15,550 nucleotides of DNA from Fodinibacter sp045807225 (GCA_045807225.1 JBJMHU010000216.1:1-15550); one strand, 5' to 3'; shown: positions 7,376 to 14,118, counted from the stretch's first letter. A program made the numbers and translations. The notes: generated by a model from the letters alone, not told the origin.

Positions 7376-7494
7376 CCCCTCCCCCAGCACGTCTCACCCG
7401 CCGAACCCGGACGACGCGCGAATCCCAACCACCCCGTCCGCGAAACCGGCCCCCGGGCGTGGGGAATCCGCAATGAGTCGGGAAGGATGGGGGC
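7376..7494 (+). other. Intergenic leader of the aldo/keto reductase
   Basis: Together with the metY leader this makes a 350-base divergent region without a gene (7145-7494). The right part contains the ribosome binding site GGAAGGA (7481-7487), seven bases before the ATG at 7495. I find no convincing -35/-10 pair for the plus-strand gene; weak AATCC-type stretches at about 7421 and 7465 are not good matches. Confidence 0.5.
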
Positions 7495-8541
7495 ATGACC
7501 TTCCACGCTGACGAGTACCAGGCCGCCGCAGGACGCTACGAGGCGGGGATGCCGTACCGCCGGGTCGGGCGCTCGGGTCTCGACCTGCCCGCCATCTCCC
7601 TCGGCCTGTGGCACAACTTCGGTGACGACGTGCCGCTCGAGCGCCAGCAGGCGACGCTGCGCCGCGCGTTCGACCGGGGGGTCACCCACTTCGACCTGGC
7701 GAACAACTACGGCCCGCCCTACGGCTCGGCCGAGCGCAACTTCGGCAGCATCTTCGCGCGCGACTGCCGGCCCTACCGCGACGAGCTGATCGTGTCGAGC
7801 AAGGCCGGCTACGACATGTGGCCCGGCCCGTACGGCCAGGGGGGCGGCTCGCGCAAGTACCTCATCGCCTCGTGCGACCAGTCCCTGGCGCGCCTCGGCC
7901 TGGACTACGTCGACATCTTCTACAGCCACCGCTTCGACGAGACCACGCCGCTCGAGGAGACGATGGGCGCCCTCGACGCGATCGTCCGCTCGGGCCGGGC
8001 GCTGTACGCCGGCATCTCGTCGTACTCCGGCCCGCGCACCCGCGAGGCGGTCGAGATCGCCCGGTCGCTGGGCACCCCGCTGCTCATCCACCAGCCGTCG
8101 TACTCGATGCTCAACCGCTGGATCGAGGAGGACCTCCTCGACGCCGTCGGCGAGACCGGTCTCGGCCTGATCGCGTTCTCCCCCGTGGCGCAGGGGATGC
8201 TCACCGACAAGTACCTCAAGGGCATCCCTGCCGGTTCGCGCGCGGCACAGGGCAAGTCGCTCGACCCGTCGCTGCTCACCGATGCCTCCCTGAAGCACGT
8301 GCGGGCGCTCGACCGGATGGCGAAGGCCCGCGGCCAGTCCCTGGCCCAGATGGCCCTGGCCTGGGCGCTGCGCGACGAGCGGGTCACGTCGGTGCTCATC
8401 GGCGCCTCATCGGTGGAGCAGCTCGACAACAGCCTGGATGCCGTGCACAACCTGGCGTTCAGCGCCGACGAGCTCGCCAAGATCGACAAGCACGCCGTCG
8501 ACGCCGGCATCAACCTGTGGAAGACCTCGAGCGACCACTGA
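7495..8541 (+). CDS. gpr: L-glyceraldehyde-3-phosphate reductase-type aldo/keto reductase (YghZ family)
   Basis: NADPH-dependent cytosolic aldo/keto reductase of 348 residues, very close in sequence and length to E. coli YghZ/Gpr (346), which reduces L-glyceraldehyde 3-phosphate and also detoxifies methylglyoxal. The family tetrad is intact: D67 and Y72 in FDLANNYGPP, K103 in SSKAGYDMWPGPYG, H145 in IFYSHRFD. Also typical are SLGLWHNFG (35-43), ISSYS, LLIHQPSYSMLNRW, the cofactor region SVLIGASS and the ending NLWKTSSDH. The ATG at 7495 has ribosome binding site GGAAGGA. It is divergent from metY and 78 bases upstream of the deazaflavin-dependent protein, with a hairpin (8558-8582) between them, so they may be partly co-transcribed. 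The physiological substrate in this organism is not known. Confidence 0.93.
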   Translation: MTFHADEYQAAAGRYEAGMPYRRVGRSGLDLPAISLGLWHNFGDDVPLERQQATLRRAFDRGVTHFDLANNYGPPYGSAERNFGSIFARDCRPYRDELIVSSKAGYDMWPGPYGQGGGSRKYLIASCDQSLARLGLDYVDIFYSHRFDETTPLEETMGALDAIVRSGRALYAGISSYSGPRTREAVEIARSLGTPLLIHQPSYSMLNRWIEEDLLDAVGETGLGLIAFSPVAQGMLTDKYLKGIPAGSRAAQGKSLDPSLLTDASLKHVRALDRMAKARGQSLAQMALAWALRDERVTSVLIGASSVEQLDNSLDAVHNLAFSADELAKIDKHAVDAGINLWKTSSDH

Positions 8542-8557
8542 GTTCTTCCTGACAGAG

Positions 8558-8582
8558 CCGTCCGCCCGCCCAAGGGCGACGG
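8558..8582 (+). terminator. Hairpin between the two plus-strand oxidoreductase genes
   Basis: CCGTC (8558-8562) pairs with GACGG (8578-8582), and GCCC (8564-8567) with GGGC (8574-8577), with one bulged C and a 6-base loop. It lies 16 bases after the reductase stop. There is no T-run, so it may be a partial terminator, an mRNA 3' stabiliser or a processing site. Confidence 0.45.
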
Positions 8583-8619
8583 TCACCAGTGTGAGCCGAG
8601 AATCCCGAGGAGATCCCCC

Positions 8620-9078
8620 ATGAGCGACACCGACTACATCCCCAGCCCCTCCGGCTGGGTCCGCAAGCAGGTCGAGAAGATCGAGGCGACCGGGGACACC
8701 CGCTCCGTGCACATCATGAACCTGCCGGTCGTGATGCTCACGATGCGCGGCAAGAAGACCGGCGGCATCCGCAAGGTGCCCCTGATGCGGGTCGAGCACG
8801 AGGGCGTCTACGCCGCGGTCGCGAGCAAGGGTGGGGCGCCCGAGCACCCCCAGTGGTACGGCAACCTCAAGGCCGATCCGCGGATCACGCTGCAGGACGG
8901 CACCGAGTCGTGGTCGGCCGTCGCCCGTGAGATCACCGGCGCCGAGCGCGAGGAGTGGTGGTCGCGGTGCGTTGAGGCGTACCCGCCCTACGCCGAGTAC
9001 CAGACCAAGACCGACCGGCTCATCCCGGTGCTGCTCCTCGAGCGCGTCGAGCAGCCGCACGGCGACACCGAGGGCTGA
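8620..9078 (+). CDS. Nitroreductase-family deazaflavin (F420)-dependent oxidoreductase
   Basis: This 152-residue protein belongs to the actinobacterial Ddn/DUF385 split-barrel family, which uses reduced coenzyme F420 to reduce quinones or nitro compounds. Key stretches are VMLTMRGKKTGGIRKVPLM (38-56), the F420-phosphate-binding signature of the family, then VASKGGAPEHPQWYGNLKADP (67-87), ITGAEREEWW (105-114), YPPYAEYQTKTDR (121-133) and the final strand IPVLLLERV (135-143). Length is normal for the family. The ATG at 8620 has ribosome binding site GAGGAGA at seven bases. It implies that the organism makes F420. It lies downstream of the aldo/keto reductase on the same strand and faces the membrane gene pair across a large hairpin. 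The exact substrate cannot be told; Ddn itself (quinone reductase) is the best-known relative. Confidence 0.92.
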   Translation: MSDTDYIPSPSGWVRKQVEKIEATGDTRSVHIMNLPVVMLTMRGKKTGGIRKVPLMRVEHEGVYAAVASKGGAPEHPQWYGNLKADPRITLQDGTESWSAVAREITGAEREEWWSRCVEAYPPYAEYQTKTDRLIPVLLLERVEQPHGDTEG

Positions 9079-9091
9079 CGCCCAACAGCGT

Positions 9092-9141
9092 GCGGTGAGT
9101 GCGGAGTTCGCTGTGCGGGCAACCACTTCCGCACTCGCCGC
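9092..9141. terminator. Long hairpin between convergent genes
   Basis: GCGGTGAGTGCGGA (9092-9105) pairs with TCCGCACTCGCCGC (9128-9141) over 14 positions, with one T-G wobble, around a 22-base loop. It starts 13 bases after the stop of the plus-strand gene and lies before the stop of the minus-strand gene at 9159, so it can serve both as a bidirectional terminator. The motif GTGCGG recurs three times within it, and it could instead be a copy of a dispersed palindromic element. Confidence 0.6.
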
Positions 9142-9158
9142 TCGCTGGTTCGAGCGAG
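9141..9158. terminator. Short hairpin at the 3' end of the membrane gene pair
   Basis: CTCGCT (9141-9146) pairs perfectly with AGCGAG (9153-9158) around a 6-base loop. It begins directly next to the TGA stop (9159-9161) of the minus-strand membrane gene and touches the larger hairpin on its other side, forming a two-hairpin terminator. Confidence 0.45.
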
Positions 9159-9632
9159 TCAGGCCGGCGGAGGGCTGGGCGGCTGCGCGGAACCGAGCGG
9201 TCCGGCATCCTGCTGGCTGGTCTCGGCGGTGGATGCCTCGCGCTCCACCTTGCGGAACCACAGCAGGCCGAGCACCGGCAGCACCAGCGGCACGAACCCG
9301 TAGCCCTGCCCGAAGTGCGACCACACCGTCTTGTCCGGGAACGCGCCGGGAACCACGTACGACGCGGTGCCGACGACGAGCACGCCGACGAGCTCGAACG
9401 TGCAGGCCCACACGCCGACCCGCACCCACCGCCCACCCCTGATCAGGCACCAGGTCGCGAGGAGGTAGACCACCGCGGCCAGCGCCGAGAGCGTGTAGGC
9501 CAGCGGGGCCCGGTCGTAGTAGCTGACGATCTGCAGCACGGAGCGGCCGGTGGCGGCGAGGGCGAGCAGGGCGTAGACGACGACCAGCACCACGCCGGGG
9601 CCGCCGAGGGCTCGACGCGACGGATCAGCCAT
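9159..9632 (-). CDS. Small integral membrane protein, four predicted helices
   Basis: This 157-residue protein has four hydrophobic segments at about 12-30, 43-64, 71-93 and 110-126, and a polar Ser/Ala/Pro-rich cytosol-type tail (130-157). No catalytic motif is visible. FPDKTVWSHFGQGYGFVPL (98-116) between helices 3 and 4 looks like a conserved loop. I recognise it only as a conserved actinobacterial membrane protein of unknown function. Its ATG (9632) overlaps the upstream stop by eight bases (ATGGCTGA), so the two genes are almost certainly co-transcribed and translationally coupled, which suggests that the proteins act together. Its stop is immediately followed by two hairpins shared with the convergent gene. 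Confidence 0.85.
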   Translation of the reverse strand: MADPSRRALGGPGVVLVVVYALLALAATGRSVLQIVSYYDRAPLAYTLSALAAVVYLLATWCLIRGGRWVRVGVWACTFELVGVLVVGTASYVVPGAFPDKTVWSHFGQGYGFVPLVLPVLGLLWFRKVEREASTAETSQQDAGPLGSAQPPSPPPA

Positions 9633-9987
9633 TGGCGCTCCAGATCTGCTGCAGCCGCAGGGCCATCACGCCGACGGCGAACGCCCCGATGGCCATGGAG
9701 CCCATCGCCCAGCGCGACTTCTCCTTGATCGTCAGCAGCGAGGTGCCCACCGGGATCAGCGGCAGGGAGACCAGGTAGGCCACGAAGGTCGCCTTCTCGG
9801 TGGCGTCGGAGATGTGCCCGATGCCGGCGAGCCCGAGCACCAGCATCACCAGCAGCCCGACCTCGAGCAGCGCCGCCACCGCGAGCAGCCTGTCGTCGAT
9901 CAGCCGGTCACGCAGGGCGTAGAAGACCGCGGCGACGAAGAGCAGGAACGCCAGGCCCACGACGACGTAGGTCAGCGGTTCTTTCAC
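9625..9987 (-). CDS. Small integral membrane protein, four predicted helices, first of a coupled pair
   Basis: This 120-residue protein has hydrophobic helices at about 6-24, 33-57, 66-87 and 93-110 and short polar ends. A charged motif, ALRDRLIDDR (24-33), follows helix 1, and TIKEKSRWAMG (86-96) separates helices 3 and 4. Function is unknown; the eight-base overlap with the next membrane gene suggests a heteromeric pair. The open frame extends far upstream to 10287, but that part runs antisense through the hydrolase gene. The GTG at 9987 gives the membrane start VKEPLTY and has TAGGGT (9995-10000) ending seven bases upstream, a typical leaderless arrangement; no Shine-Dalgarno sequence is well placed. 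It diverges from the hydrolase gene with only 67 bases between start codons. Confidence 0.82.
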   Translation of the reverse strand: MKEPLTYVVVGLAFLLFVAAVFYALRDRLIDDRLLAVAALLEVGLLVMLVLGLAGIGHISDATEKATFVAYLVSLPLIPVGTSLLTIKEKSRWAMGSMAIGAFAVGVMALRLQQIWSANG

Positions 9988-9994
9988 GCGGCCA

Positions 9995-10000
9995 ACCCTA
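9995..10000 (-). promoter_or_regulatory. -10 element (TAGGGT) of the membrane gene pair
   Basis: TAGGGT on the minus strand is followed by seven bases and the GTG at 9987. This places transcription initiation on the G of the start codon. A -35 box is not evident. Confidence 0.45.
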
Positions 10001-10041
10001 GCCCGCGGGCGGGTCGCCCCCGGCCGGCGTTCGACGGATGC

Positions 10042-10047
10042 GACACT
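10042..10047 (+). promoter_or_regulatory. -10-like element (GACACT) of the hydrolase gene
   Basis: GACACT, preceded by TG one base earlier (extended -10 form), ends seven bases before the ATG at 10055. No Shine-Dalgarno sequence precedes the ATG. The first base departs from the TANNNT consensus, so this is weaker than the other leaderless candidates. Confidence 0.3.
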
Positions 10048-10054
10048 GCCACCC

Positions 10055-11044
10055 ATGACCAGTGCACAGCTCGGTGACGTGACGATCGAGTACGAGGTGG
10101 ACGGGCCGGACGACGGCGAGGCGATGCTCCTCCTCATGGGTCTGGGTGCCCAGCTCGTGGCCTGGCCGGCCGACGTGGTCAGCGGGCTGGCCGACAACGG
10201 CTTCCGTGTCATCCGCATGGACAACCGCGACATCGGGCTGTCCACGAAGACGGAGGGGCCGGTGCCGACCCGGGCGGCGCTGTTCAAGGGCTTCGCCCAC
10301 CGGCGCTACGCCCGCGCCGACTACCTGCTGTCCGACATGGCCGCGGATGCCGTGGCGCTGCTCGACCACCTCGACGTGCGCACCGCCCACGTGGTGGGGG
10401 TATCGATGGGCGGGATGATCGCCCAGCAGCTCACGATCGACCACCCCGAGCGGGTGCTCAGCCTGTGCTCGATCATGTCGAACACCGGTGACCGGCGGCA
10501 CGGCAGCGTCTCCCCTCGGCTGCTGCCGACCGTCGCCATGTCGATGTCGACACCGCGACCGGAGGACCGCGCCGAGGCGGAGCGTCTGGCCGTCGAGGGC
10601 TTCCGGGTGATCGCCGGGCCGCACTTCGACGCCGACGAGATCGGCGGCATGGTGCGCACCGCCATGGGTCGCGACGTCAACCCGCTGGGCACGATCCGGC
10701 AGCTCGTCGCCATCCAGGCCAGCCCCGACCGCACGCCCGCCCTGCGTGAGGTGCGGGTGCCGACCCTGGTCGTGCACGGTCTGCGCGACCAGCTGGTGAT
10801 GCCGAGCGGCGGCATCGCGACGGCGCGCGCCGTGCCCGGCTCCCGGCTCATCGTCTTTCCCGACATGGCGCACGACCTGCCCGGTCCACGGCGGGTCGAG
10901 ATCGTCGAGGAGATCGTCCGCAACGCGAAGCGTGCCGACCAGGCGCCGACGCACTTCGCGGTCGAGGAGTCGGACACCGCAGCGGCCGATGACGCAGCGG
11001 CGACGGCCGACGCGGCGGCATCGGCCGGCCCGGGTCCAGCGTAG
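10055..11044 (+). CDS. Alpha/beta hydrolase
   Basis: This 329-residue alpha/beta-hydrolase-fold protein has an intact triad: S117 in the nucleophile elbow GVSMGG, D245 in VHGLRDQLV, and H273 in PDMAHDLP. The oxyanion region is LLLMGLGAQL (25-34) and the Asp-Asn-Arg turn is MDNRDIGLS (55-63). No lid domain with recognisable specificity is seen, so esterase, lipase or other hydrolase activity cannot be separated. The last 30 residues (about 300-329) are Ala/Asp-rich and likely disordered, beyond the normal domain end. No signal peptide is present, so it should be cytosolic. The ATG at 10055 has no Shine-Dalgarno sequence. It diverges from the membrane gene pair and converges with rocD, so it is transcribed alone. 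Confidence 0.92.
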   Translation: MTSAQLGDVTIEYEVDGPDDGEAMLLLMGLGAQLVAWPADVVSGLADNGFRVIRMDNRDIGLSTKTEGPVPTRAALFKGFAHRRYARADYLLSDMAADAVALLDHLDVRTAHVVGVSMGGMIAQQLTIDHPERVLSLCSIMSNTGDRRHGSVSPRLLPTVAMSMSTPRPEDRAEAERLAVEGFRVIAGPHFDADEIGGMVRTAMGRDVNPLGTIRQLVAIQASPDRTPALREVRVPTLVVHGLRDQLVMPSGGIATARAVPGSRLIVFPDMAHDLPGPRRVEIVEEIVRNAKRADQAPTHFAVEESDTAAADDAAATADAAASAGPGPA

Positions 11045-11059
11045 GTCGCGGCCGGGCTG

Positions 11060-11072
11060 GCTTCGTCGAAGC
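11060..11072. terminator. Small hairpin between convergent hydrolase and rocD genes
   Basis: GCTTC (11060-11064) pairs with GAAGC (11068-11072) with a 3-base loop, in the 52-base gap between the two stop codons. The short stem makes it only a tentative bidirectional terminator. Confidence 0.3.
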
Positions 11073-11096
11073 GCTAGGCGGGTCCCTCCGGGGCGG

Positions 11097-12359
11097 CTAC
11101 GGCTGCTGCAGGGCGTCGGCGACGGCGTCGACGAGCAGACCCACCTCGTCCTCGGTGACGACCAGCGGCGGAGCCAGCCGGATGGTCGACCCGTGGGTGT
11201 CCTTGGCGAGGATGCCGCGACGCATCAACCTCGCGCACAGCTCGCGCCCGGTGGGGCCGCCGGGCTGGATGTCCAGACCCGCCCAGAGCCCGCGCACCCG
11301 GATGGCGGCCAGCCCCTGGCCGTCTTCGCGACCGACGAGCGGCTCGAGGCGGGCGGCAAGCAGCGCACCGAGCTCGGCCGCGCGGCGCTGGAAGGTGCCC
11401 TCACTCAGCATCGTGACGACCTCGTGACCGATCGCGGCGGCGAGGGGGTTGCCGCCGAAGGTCGAGCCGTGGGACCCGGGGGTGATCACCTCGAGCACCT
11501 CGCGGTCGGCCGCGATGGCCGATACGGGGTAGAGGCCGCCGCCGAGGGCCTTGCCCATGACATAGATGTCGGGCACCACGCCCTCGTGGTCGCAGGCGAA
11601 GGTGAGCCCGGTGCGGGCCAGCCCGGACTGGATCTCGTCGGCGACCATCAGGGCGCCGGCCTCGTCACAGATGGCCCGGACCTCGCGCAGGTAGCCCTCG
11701 GGCGGGATGACGACGCCGCCCTCGCCCTGCACCGGCTCGAGCAGCACGGCCACGGTGGTGTCGTCGATCGCGTGCCGCAGCGCCTCGGCATCCCCGTAGG
11801 TGACGGTGCGGAACCCTGGCGTGTAGGGGCCGTACTCGTCGCGCGCGACCTTGTCGTCGGAGAAGCTCACGATGGTGGTGGTCCGCCCGTGGAAGTTGCC
11901 CTCCATGACGACGATGGTGGCCGCGCCCTCGGGGACGCCCTTGACCCGGTAGCCCCACTTGCGGGCGACCTTGAGGGCGGTCTCGACGGCCTCGGCGCCG
12001 GTGTTCATCGGCAGGATCATGTCCTTGCCGGTCAGGCCGGCCAGCGCCTCGGCGAACGGGCCGAGCTGGTCGTTGTGGAAGGCGCGGCTGGTGAGGGTGA
12101 GCCGCGCCAGCTGCTCCTGGGCGCGGGCGAGCAGGCGGGGGTGCCCGTGCCCGAAGTTCAGCGCCGAGTAGCCGGCGAGGCAGTCGAGGTAGCGCCGGCC
12201 GTCGACGTCGGTGACCCAGGCCCCGTCGCCGGAGGTGAGCACCACCGGCAGCGGGTGGTAGTTGTGCGCGGCATACCGCTCGACCACCTCGATCTGTGCG
12301 GCCGTGCGGGCGCTGGAACCTGTGGGACCGGGGTTGCCGGGGTCGTGCAGTGACGTCAT
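11097..12359 (-). CDS. rocD: Ornithine aminotransferase (ornithine-oxo-acid transaminase)
   Basis: This PLP enzyme transfers the delta-amino group of ornithine to 2-oxoglutarate, giving glutamate semialdehyde and glutamate; it links arginine breakdown to proline and glutamate. The 420-residue product has the class-III aminotransferase pattern: NYHPLPVVL (33-41), NFGHGHPRL (68-76), MNTGAEAVETALK (118-130), NFHGRTTTIVSFS (155-167), LEPVQGEGGV (207-216), the PLP aspartate in ADEIQSGLARTG (240-251), and the Schiff-base lysine K270 in VMGKALGGGLYPVSA. N-terminal motifs (RYAAHNYHPLP) are specific to RocD rather than acetylornithine aminotransferase. The ATG at 12359 has a strong ribosome binding site (GAGGAGG, six bases away); a -10-like TAGGCT lies at 12379-12384. 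No arginase or pyrroline-carboxylate dehydrogenase gene is adjacent. Confidence 0.95.
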   Translation of the reverse strand: MTSLHDPGNPGPTGSSARTAAQIEVVERYAAHNYHPLPVVLTSGDGAWVTDVDGRRYLDCLAGYSALNFGHGHPRLLARAQEQLARLTLTSRAFHNDQLGPFAEALAGLTGKDMILPMNTGAEAVETALKVARKWGYRVKGVPEGAATIVVMEGNFHGRTTTIVSFSDDKVARDEYGPYTPGFRTVTYGDAEALRHAIDDTTVAVLLEPVQGEGGVVIPPEGYLREVRAICDEAGALMVADEIQSGLARTGLTFACDHEGVVPDIYVMGKALGGGLYPVSAIAADREVLEVITPGSHGSTFGGNPLAAAIGHEVVTMLSEGTFQRRAAELGALLAARLEPLVGREDGQGLAAIRVRGLWAGLDIQPGGPTGRELCARLMRRGILAKDTHGSTIRLAPPLVVTEDEVGLLVDAVADALQQP

Positions 12360-12454
12360 CGTCGCCTCCTCGCGGCCGAGCCTAGCGAGCGGCGTGGGCG
12401 GCCGTGGCCGGTCCCCTCTCGGCGAGGTGTGGGGTGCGCGACAGGGGCGTGCGC

Positions 12455-12844
12455 TCAGGCGGTGGTGCCGCTCGGCGCCAGCACCAGGTAGCCCTGCGCC
12501 GCGAGGATGATGACCACGGCAGCCAGCTTGCCCACCGGGAGCGAGCTGTCGTAGACGACCCGGTCGATGACCAGGATGCCGACCTGGAGCAGCACGATCC
12601 AGCCCATGGTGACGACAGCCAGCTCGGCGTACTGCAGCGAGGACGCGTACACCCAGAAGAGCACGAGGAACGACAGGGCGCCCACGCCGAACGCCATCGT
12701 GTTCTTGCTCTCGGCCCACTCCTTCGCCGCGAACGCGCCGAACAGGTCCAGTGCCGCCAGCGCCGCCATGCACACGGTTGCCACCACGGGCAGCGGCCAG
12801 GACGAGGGGAGCTTGAGCAGCGGCAGGGCGTCGAGCGCAGCCAT
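12455..12844 (-). CDS. Small four-helix membrane protein
   Basis: This 129-residue protein has hydrophobic helices at about 17-38, 46-66, 72-94 and 104-123. The order of a short TM1, a Gly/Ser-rich TM2 (FGVGALSFLVLFWVYASS), a TM3 starting YAELAV and a final LAAVVIILAAQGYLVL faintly resembles small drug/metabolite transporters of the SMR type. The SMR-type glutamate of TM1 is not present at the expected place (the first helix has D33 instead), so I do not assign transport. The ATG at 12844 has a good GGAGGT ribosome binding site four bases away. It lies 95 bases upstream of the rocD start and 98 bases after the patatin gene, same strand, with a hairpin at 12862-12889, so it may be a separate or attenuated unit. 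Confidence 0.82.
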   Translation of the reverse strand: MAALDALPLLKLPSSWPLPVVATVCMAALAALDLFGAFAAKEWAESKNTMAFGVGALSFLVLFWVYASSLQYAELAVVTMGWIVLLQVGILVIDRVVYDSSLPVGKLAAVVIILAAQGYLVLAPSGTTA

Positions 12845-12861
12845 GGGGACCTCCGGCGTGC

Positions 12862-12889
12862 AGTGGGCCACTCGGGGTGTGGCCTCACT
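12862..12889 (-). terminator. Hairpin after the patatin gene, before the small membrane gene
   Basis: AGTG (12862-12865) plus GGCCAC (12866-12871) pairs with GTGGCC (12879-12884) and, past a single bulged T, CACT (12886-12889); the loop is seven bases. It lies between the patatin stop (12943) and the ribosome binding site of the membrane gene. It may be a terminator or leader structure; there is no T-run. Confidence 0.4.
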
Positions 12890-12942
12890 GGTCAGGAGGC
12901 AGCCCGCCGGGTGGGTGATACACCGCGGCCCGAAGGATGGGC

Positions 12943-13875
12943 TCAGTCGGCCCAGGTCTCGGCGACCCGCTCGGCGATCCGGGCGCCGTGGAGCCGGGCC
13001 GTCTCGAAGGTGCCGGCGCCACGCGACATGTCGAGCGGGTTGGCGCCCATCGCCCACAGGTCACGGGCGTCCGGCACGACGAGGTGCGTCCTGGCCGACG
13101 GCTTGAGCATGCGCAGCTGGACCGGTGGGAGGTCGCGCAGGCGCGAGCCGATCGGGTAGGGCGAGAGCACCAGCACCCGGCGGTGGCCGGCGGCCAGGTC
13201 GGCGTTGGCGATGCTGCGCAGGCCGCCATCGACATAGCGGCGTCCGCCCACCTCGACGGCAGGGAAGACGCCCGGCACGGCGCAGCTGGCAGCGACGGCG
13301 CGCTCGAGCGGCACGCCGCTGGTGTTGTCGAAGACCACCGAGGTGCCGGTCTCGGCATCCACGGCGGCGATGAGGAGCCGGCCCTCGGGCCACGGCTTGC
13401 CGACCAGCCCCAGACCGATGGCCTGCAACCAGTCCTCCTCGGTGGTGGTCTGCGCGCTGAGGGCTGCCTGGCCGACGAGGGCCCGTCCGCTGCGCTTGTC
13501 GAGGTGGAGCTGGGCGCGCACGTAGCGGGCGGCGTCAGCGGCGCCGAGCCGGCCGTAGCTCGCGAGCGGTGCGCCGTCCTGGATGCGGGCGAAGGCGTTC
13601 CCCTCGTCGGTGCCGACCCGTAGGTGAGCAGCGACCATGGACCCGGCCGAGGTGCCGATCATCGTGTCGGCGTCGCGCACGTCGATGCCGCCGTCGCGCA
13701 GGCCGATGATGATGCCGGCCTCCCACGCGATGCCGGTCGCTCCCCCGCCGGCGAGCACGAAGGCCCGGTCGAGGCCGCCGCTGGGCGGGCGCCACTCACC
13801 GAAGCCTTCACCGCGCACCACGGGGCGCGCGAAGTTCGCACTGGTGCCGTCGACGTGGACCACGTTCTCACTCAC
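12943..13875 (-). CDS. Patatin-like phospholipase
   Basis: This lipid acyl hydrolase of the patatin family has a Ser-Asp dyad and about 310 residues. The oxyanion loop is VLAGGGATGIAWEAGII (40-56), the nucleophile S76 lies in GTSAGSM, and the catalytic Asp D216 lies in YVDGGLRSIAN. The usual Arg/Lys of GGGxRG is replaced by Thr, as I recall for an actinobacterial subgroup with GGGxTGIAWE. SCAVPGVFPAV (197-207) is the typical segment before DGG. No signal peptide is evident, so it is probably cytosolic or peripheral. Start is uncertain: the second of two adjacent GTG codons (13875) is chosen because GACAAT (13882-13887) ends six bases upstream; GTG 13878 and an open frame to 13977 are alternatives. 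The substrate cannot be inferred, although such proteins act on membrane phospholipids or neutral lipids. Confidence 0.9.
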   Translation of the reverse strand: MSENVVHVDGTSANFARPVVRGEGFGEWRPPSGGLDRAFVLAGGGATGIAWEAGIIIGLRDGGIDVRDADTMIGTSAGSMVAAHLRVGTDEGNAFARIQDGAPLASYGRLGAADAARYVRAQLHLDKRSGRALVGQAALSAQTTTEEDWLQAIGLGLVGKPWPEGRLLIAAVDAETGTSVVFDNTSGVPLERAVAASCAVPGVFPAVEVGGRRYVDGGLRSIANADLAAGHRRVLVLSPYPIGSRLRDLPPVQLRMLKPSARTHLVVPDARDLWAMGANPLDMSRGAGTFETARLHGARIAERVAETWAD

Positions 13876-13881
13876 CACCCC

Positions 13882-13887
13882 ATTGTC
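13882..13887 (-). promoter_or_regulatory. -10-like element (GACAAT) of the patatin gene
   Basis: GACAAT on the minus strand ends six bases before GTG 13875 and three bases before GTG 13878, fitting a leaderless start at the second GTG. The first base is off consensus. An alternative reading is that GGGA (13886-13889, minus strand) acts as a weak ribosome binding site. Confidence 0.3.
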
Positions 13888-13920
13888 CCAGCGTGCCGGC
13901 GGCCTTCCCGCCACCGGCCG

Positions 13921-13936
13921 GGTGAGGGTCCTCACC
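13921..13936. terminator. Compact hairpin upstream of the patatin gene
   Basis: GGTGAGG (13921-13927) is followed by GT and CCTCACC (13930-13936), a near-perfect palindrome that folds as six pairs with a 4-base loop. It lies in the gap between the SprT-like gene and the patatin gene and may be an operator or part of the terminator of the former. Confidence 0.35.
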
Positions 13937-13982
13937 GTCAGCCCTTGTGTCGCGTTACTGGCGCTGGCCCGCGACATGAGCG

Positions 13983-13999
13983 CCGGTGCCCGGCACCGG
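13983..13999 (-). terminator. Hairpin downstream of the SprT-like gene
   Basis: CCGGTGC (13983-13989) pairs perfectly with GCACCGG (13993-13999) around a 3-base loop. It lies about 120 bases past the SprT-like stop (14119) on the minus strand. The rest of the 243-base gap (13876-14118) shows no gene or RNA that I recognise. Confidence 0.4.
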
Positions 14000-14118
14000 T
14001 CGGGCCACGGCGAGGTGCTCTCTCTGCATCAACACGGTGGGACCGAGGCGTCACCACCGTTGAGGCGGGGACGTTGGTCAGGCGGTCTACACCTTGAGGG
14101 GCAGGCGTACCGGGCGAG

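Noticed and set aside
7372..8298. A 308-codon minus-strand open frame over the aldo/keto reductase
   Set aside because: Antisense to a gene with an intact catalytic tetrad; composition is that of a mirror frame, and it has no motif of its own.
9141..9165. tRNA-like GGTTCGA sequence next to a stem
   Set aside because: Only a T-arm-like string is present; no acceptor, D or anticodon arms can be folded around it.
9988..10287. Upstream extension of the first membrane protein frame to 10287
   Set aside because: The added segment lies antisense within the hydrolase gene and is polar and low-complexity; a GTG at 9987 with a -10 box seven bases upstream explains the start better.
10932..12353. A 473-codon plus-strand open frame over rocD
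   Set aside because: It starts inside the hydrolase gene in another frame and mirrors rocD; no ribosome binding site and no family pattern.
13876..14118. Possible small gene or RNA in the gap between patatin and SprT-like genes
   Set aside because: Open frames here are short, lack ribosome binding sites or recognisable content, and only hairpins are supported.
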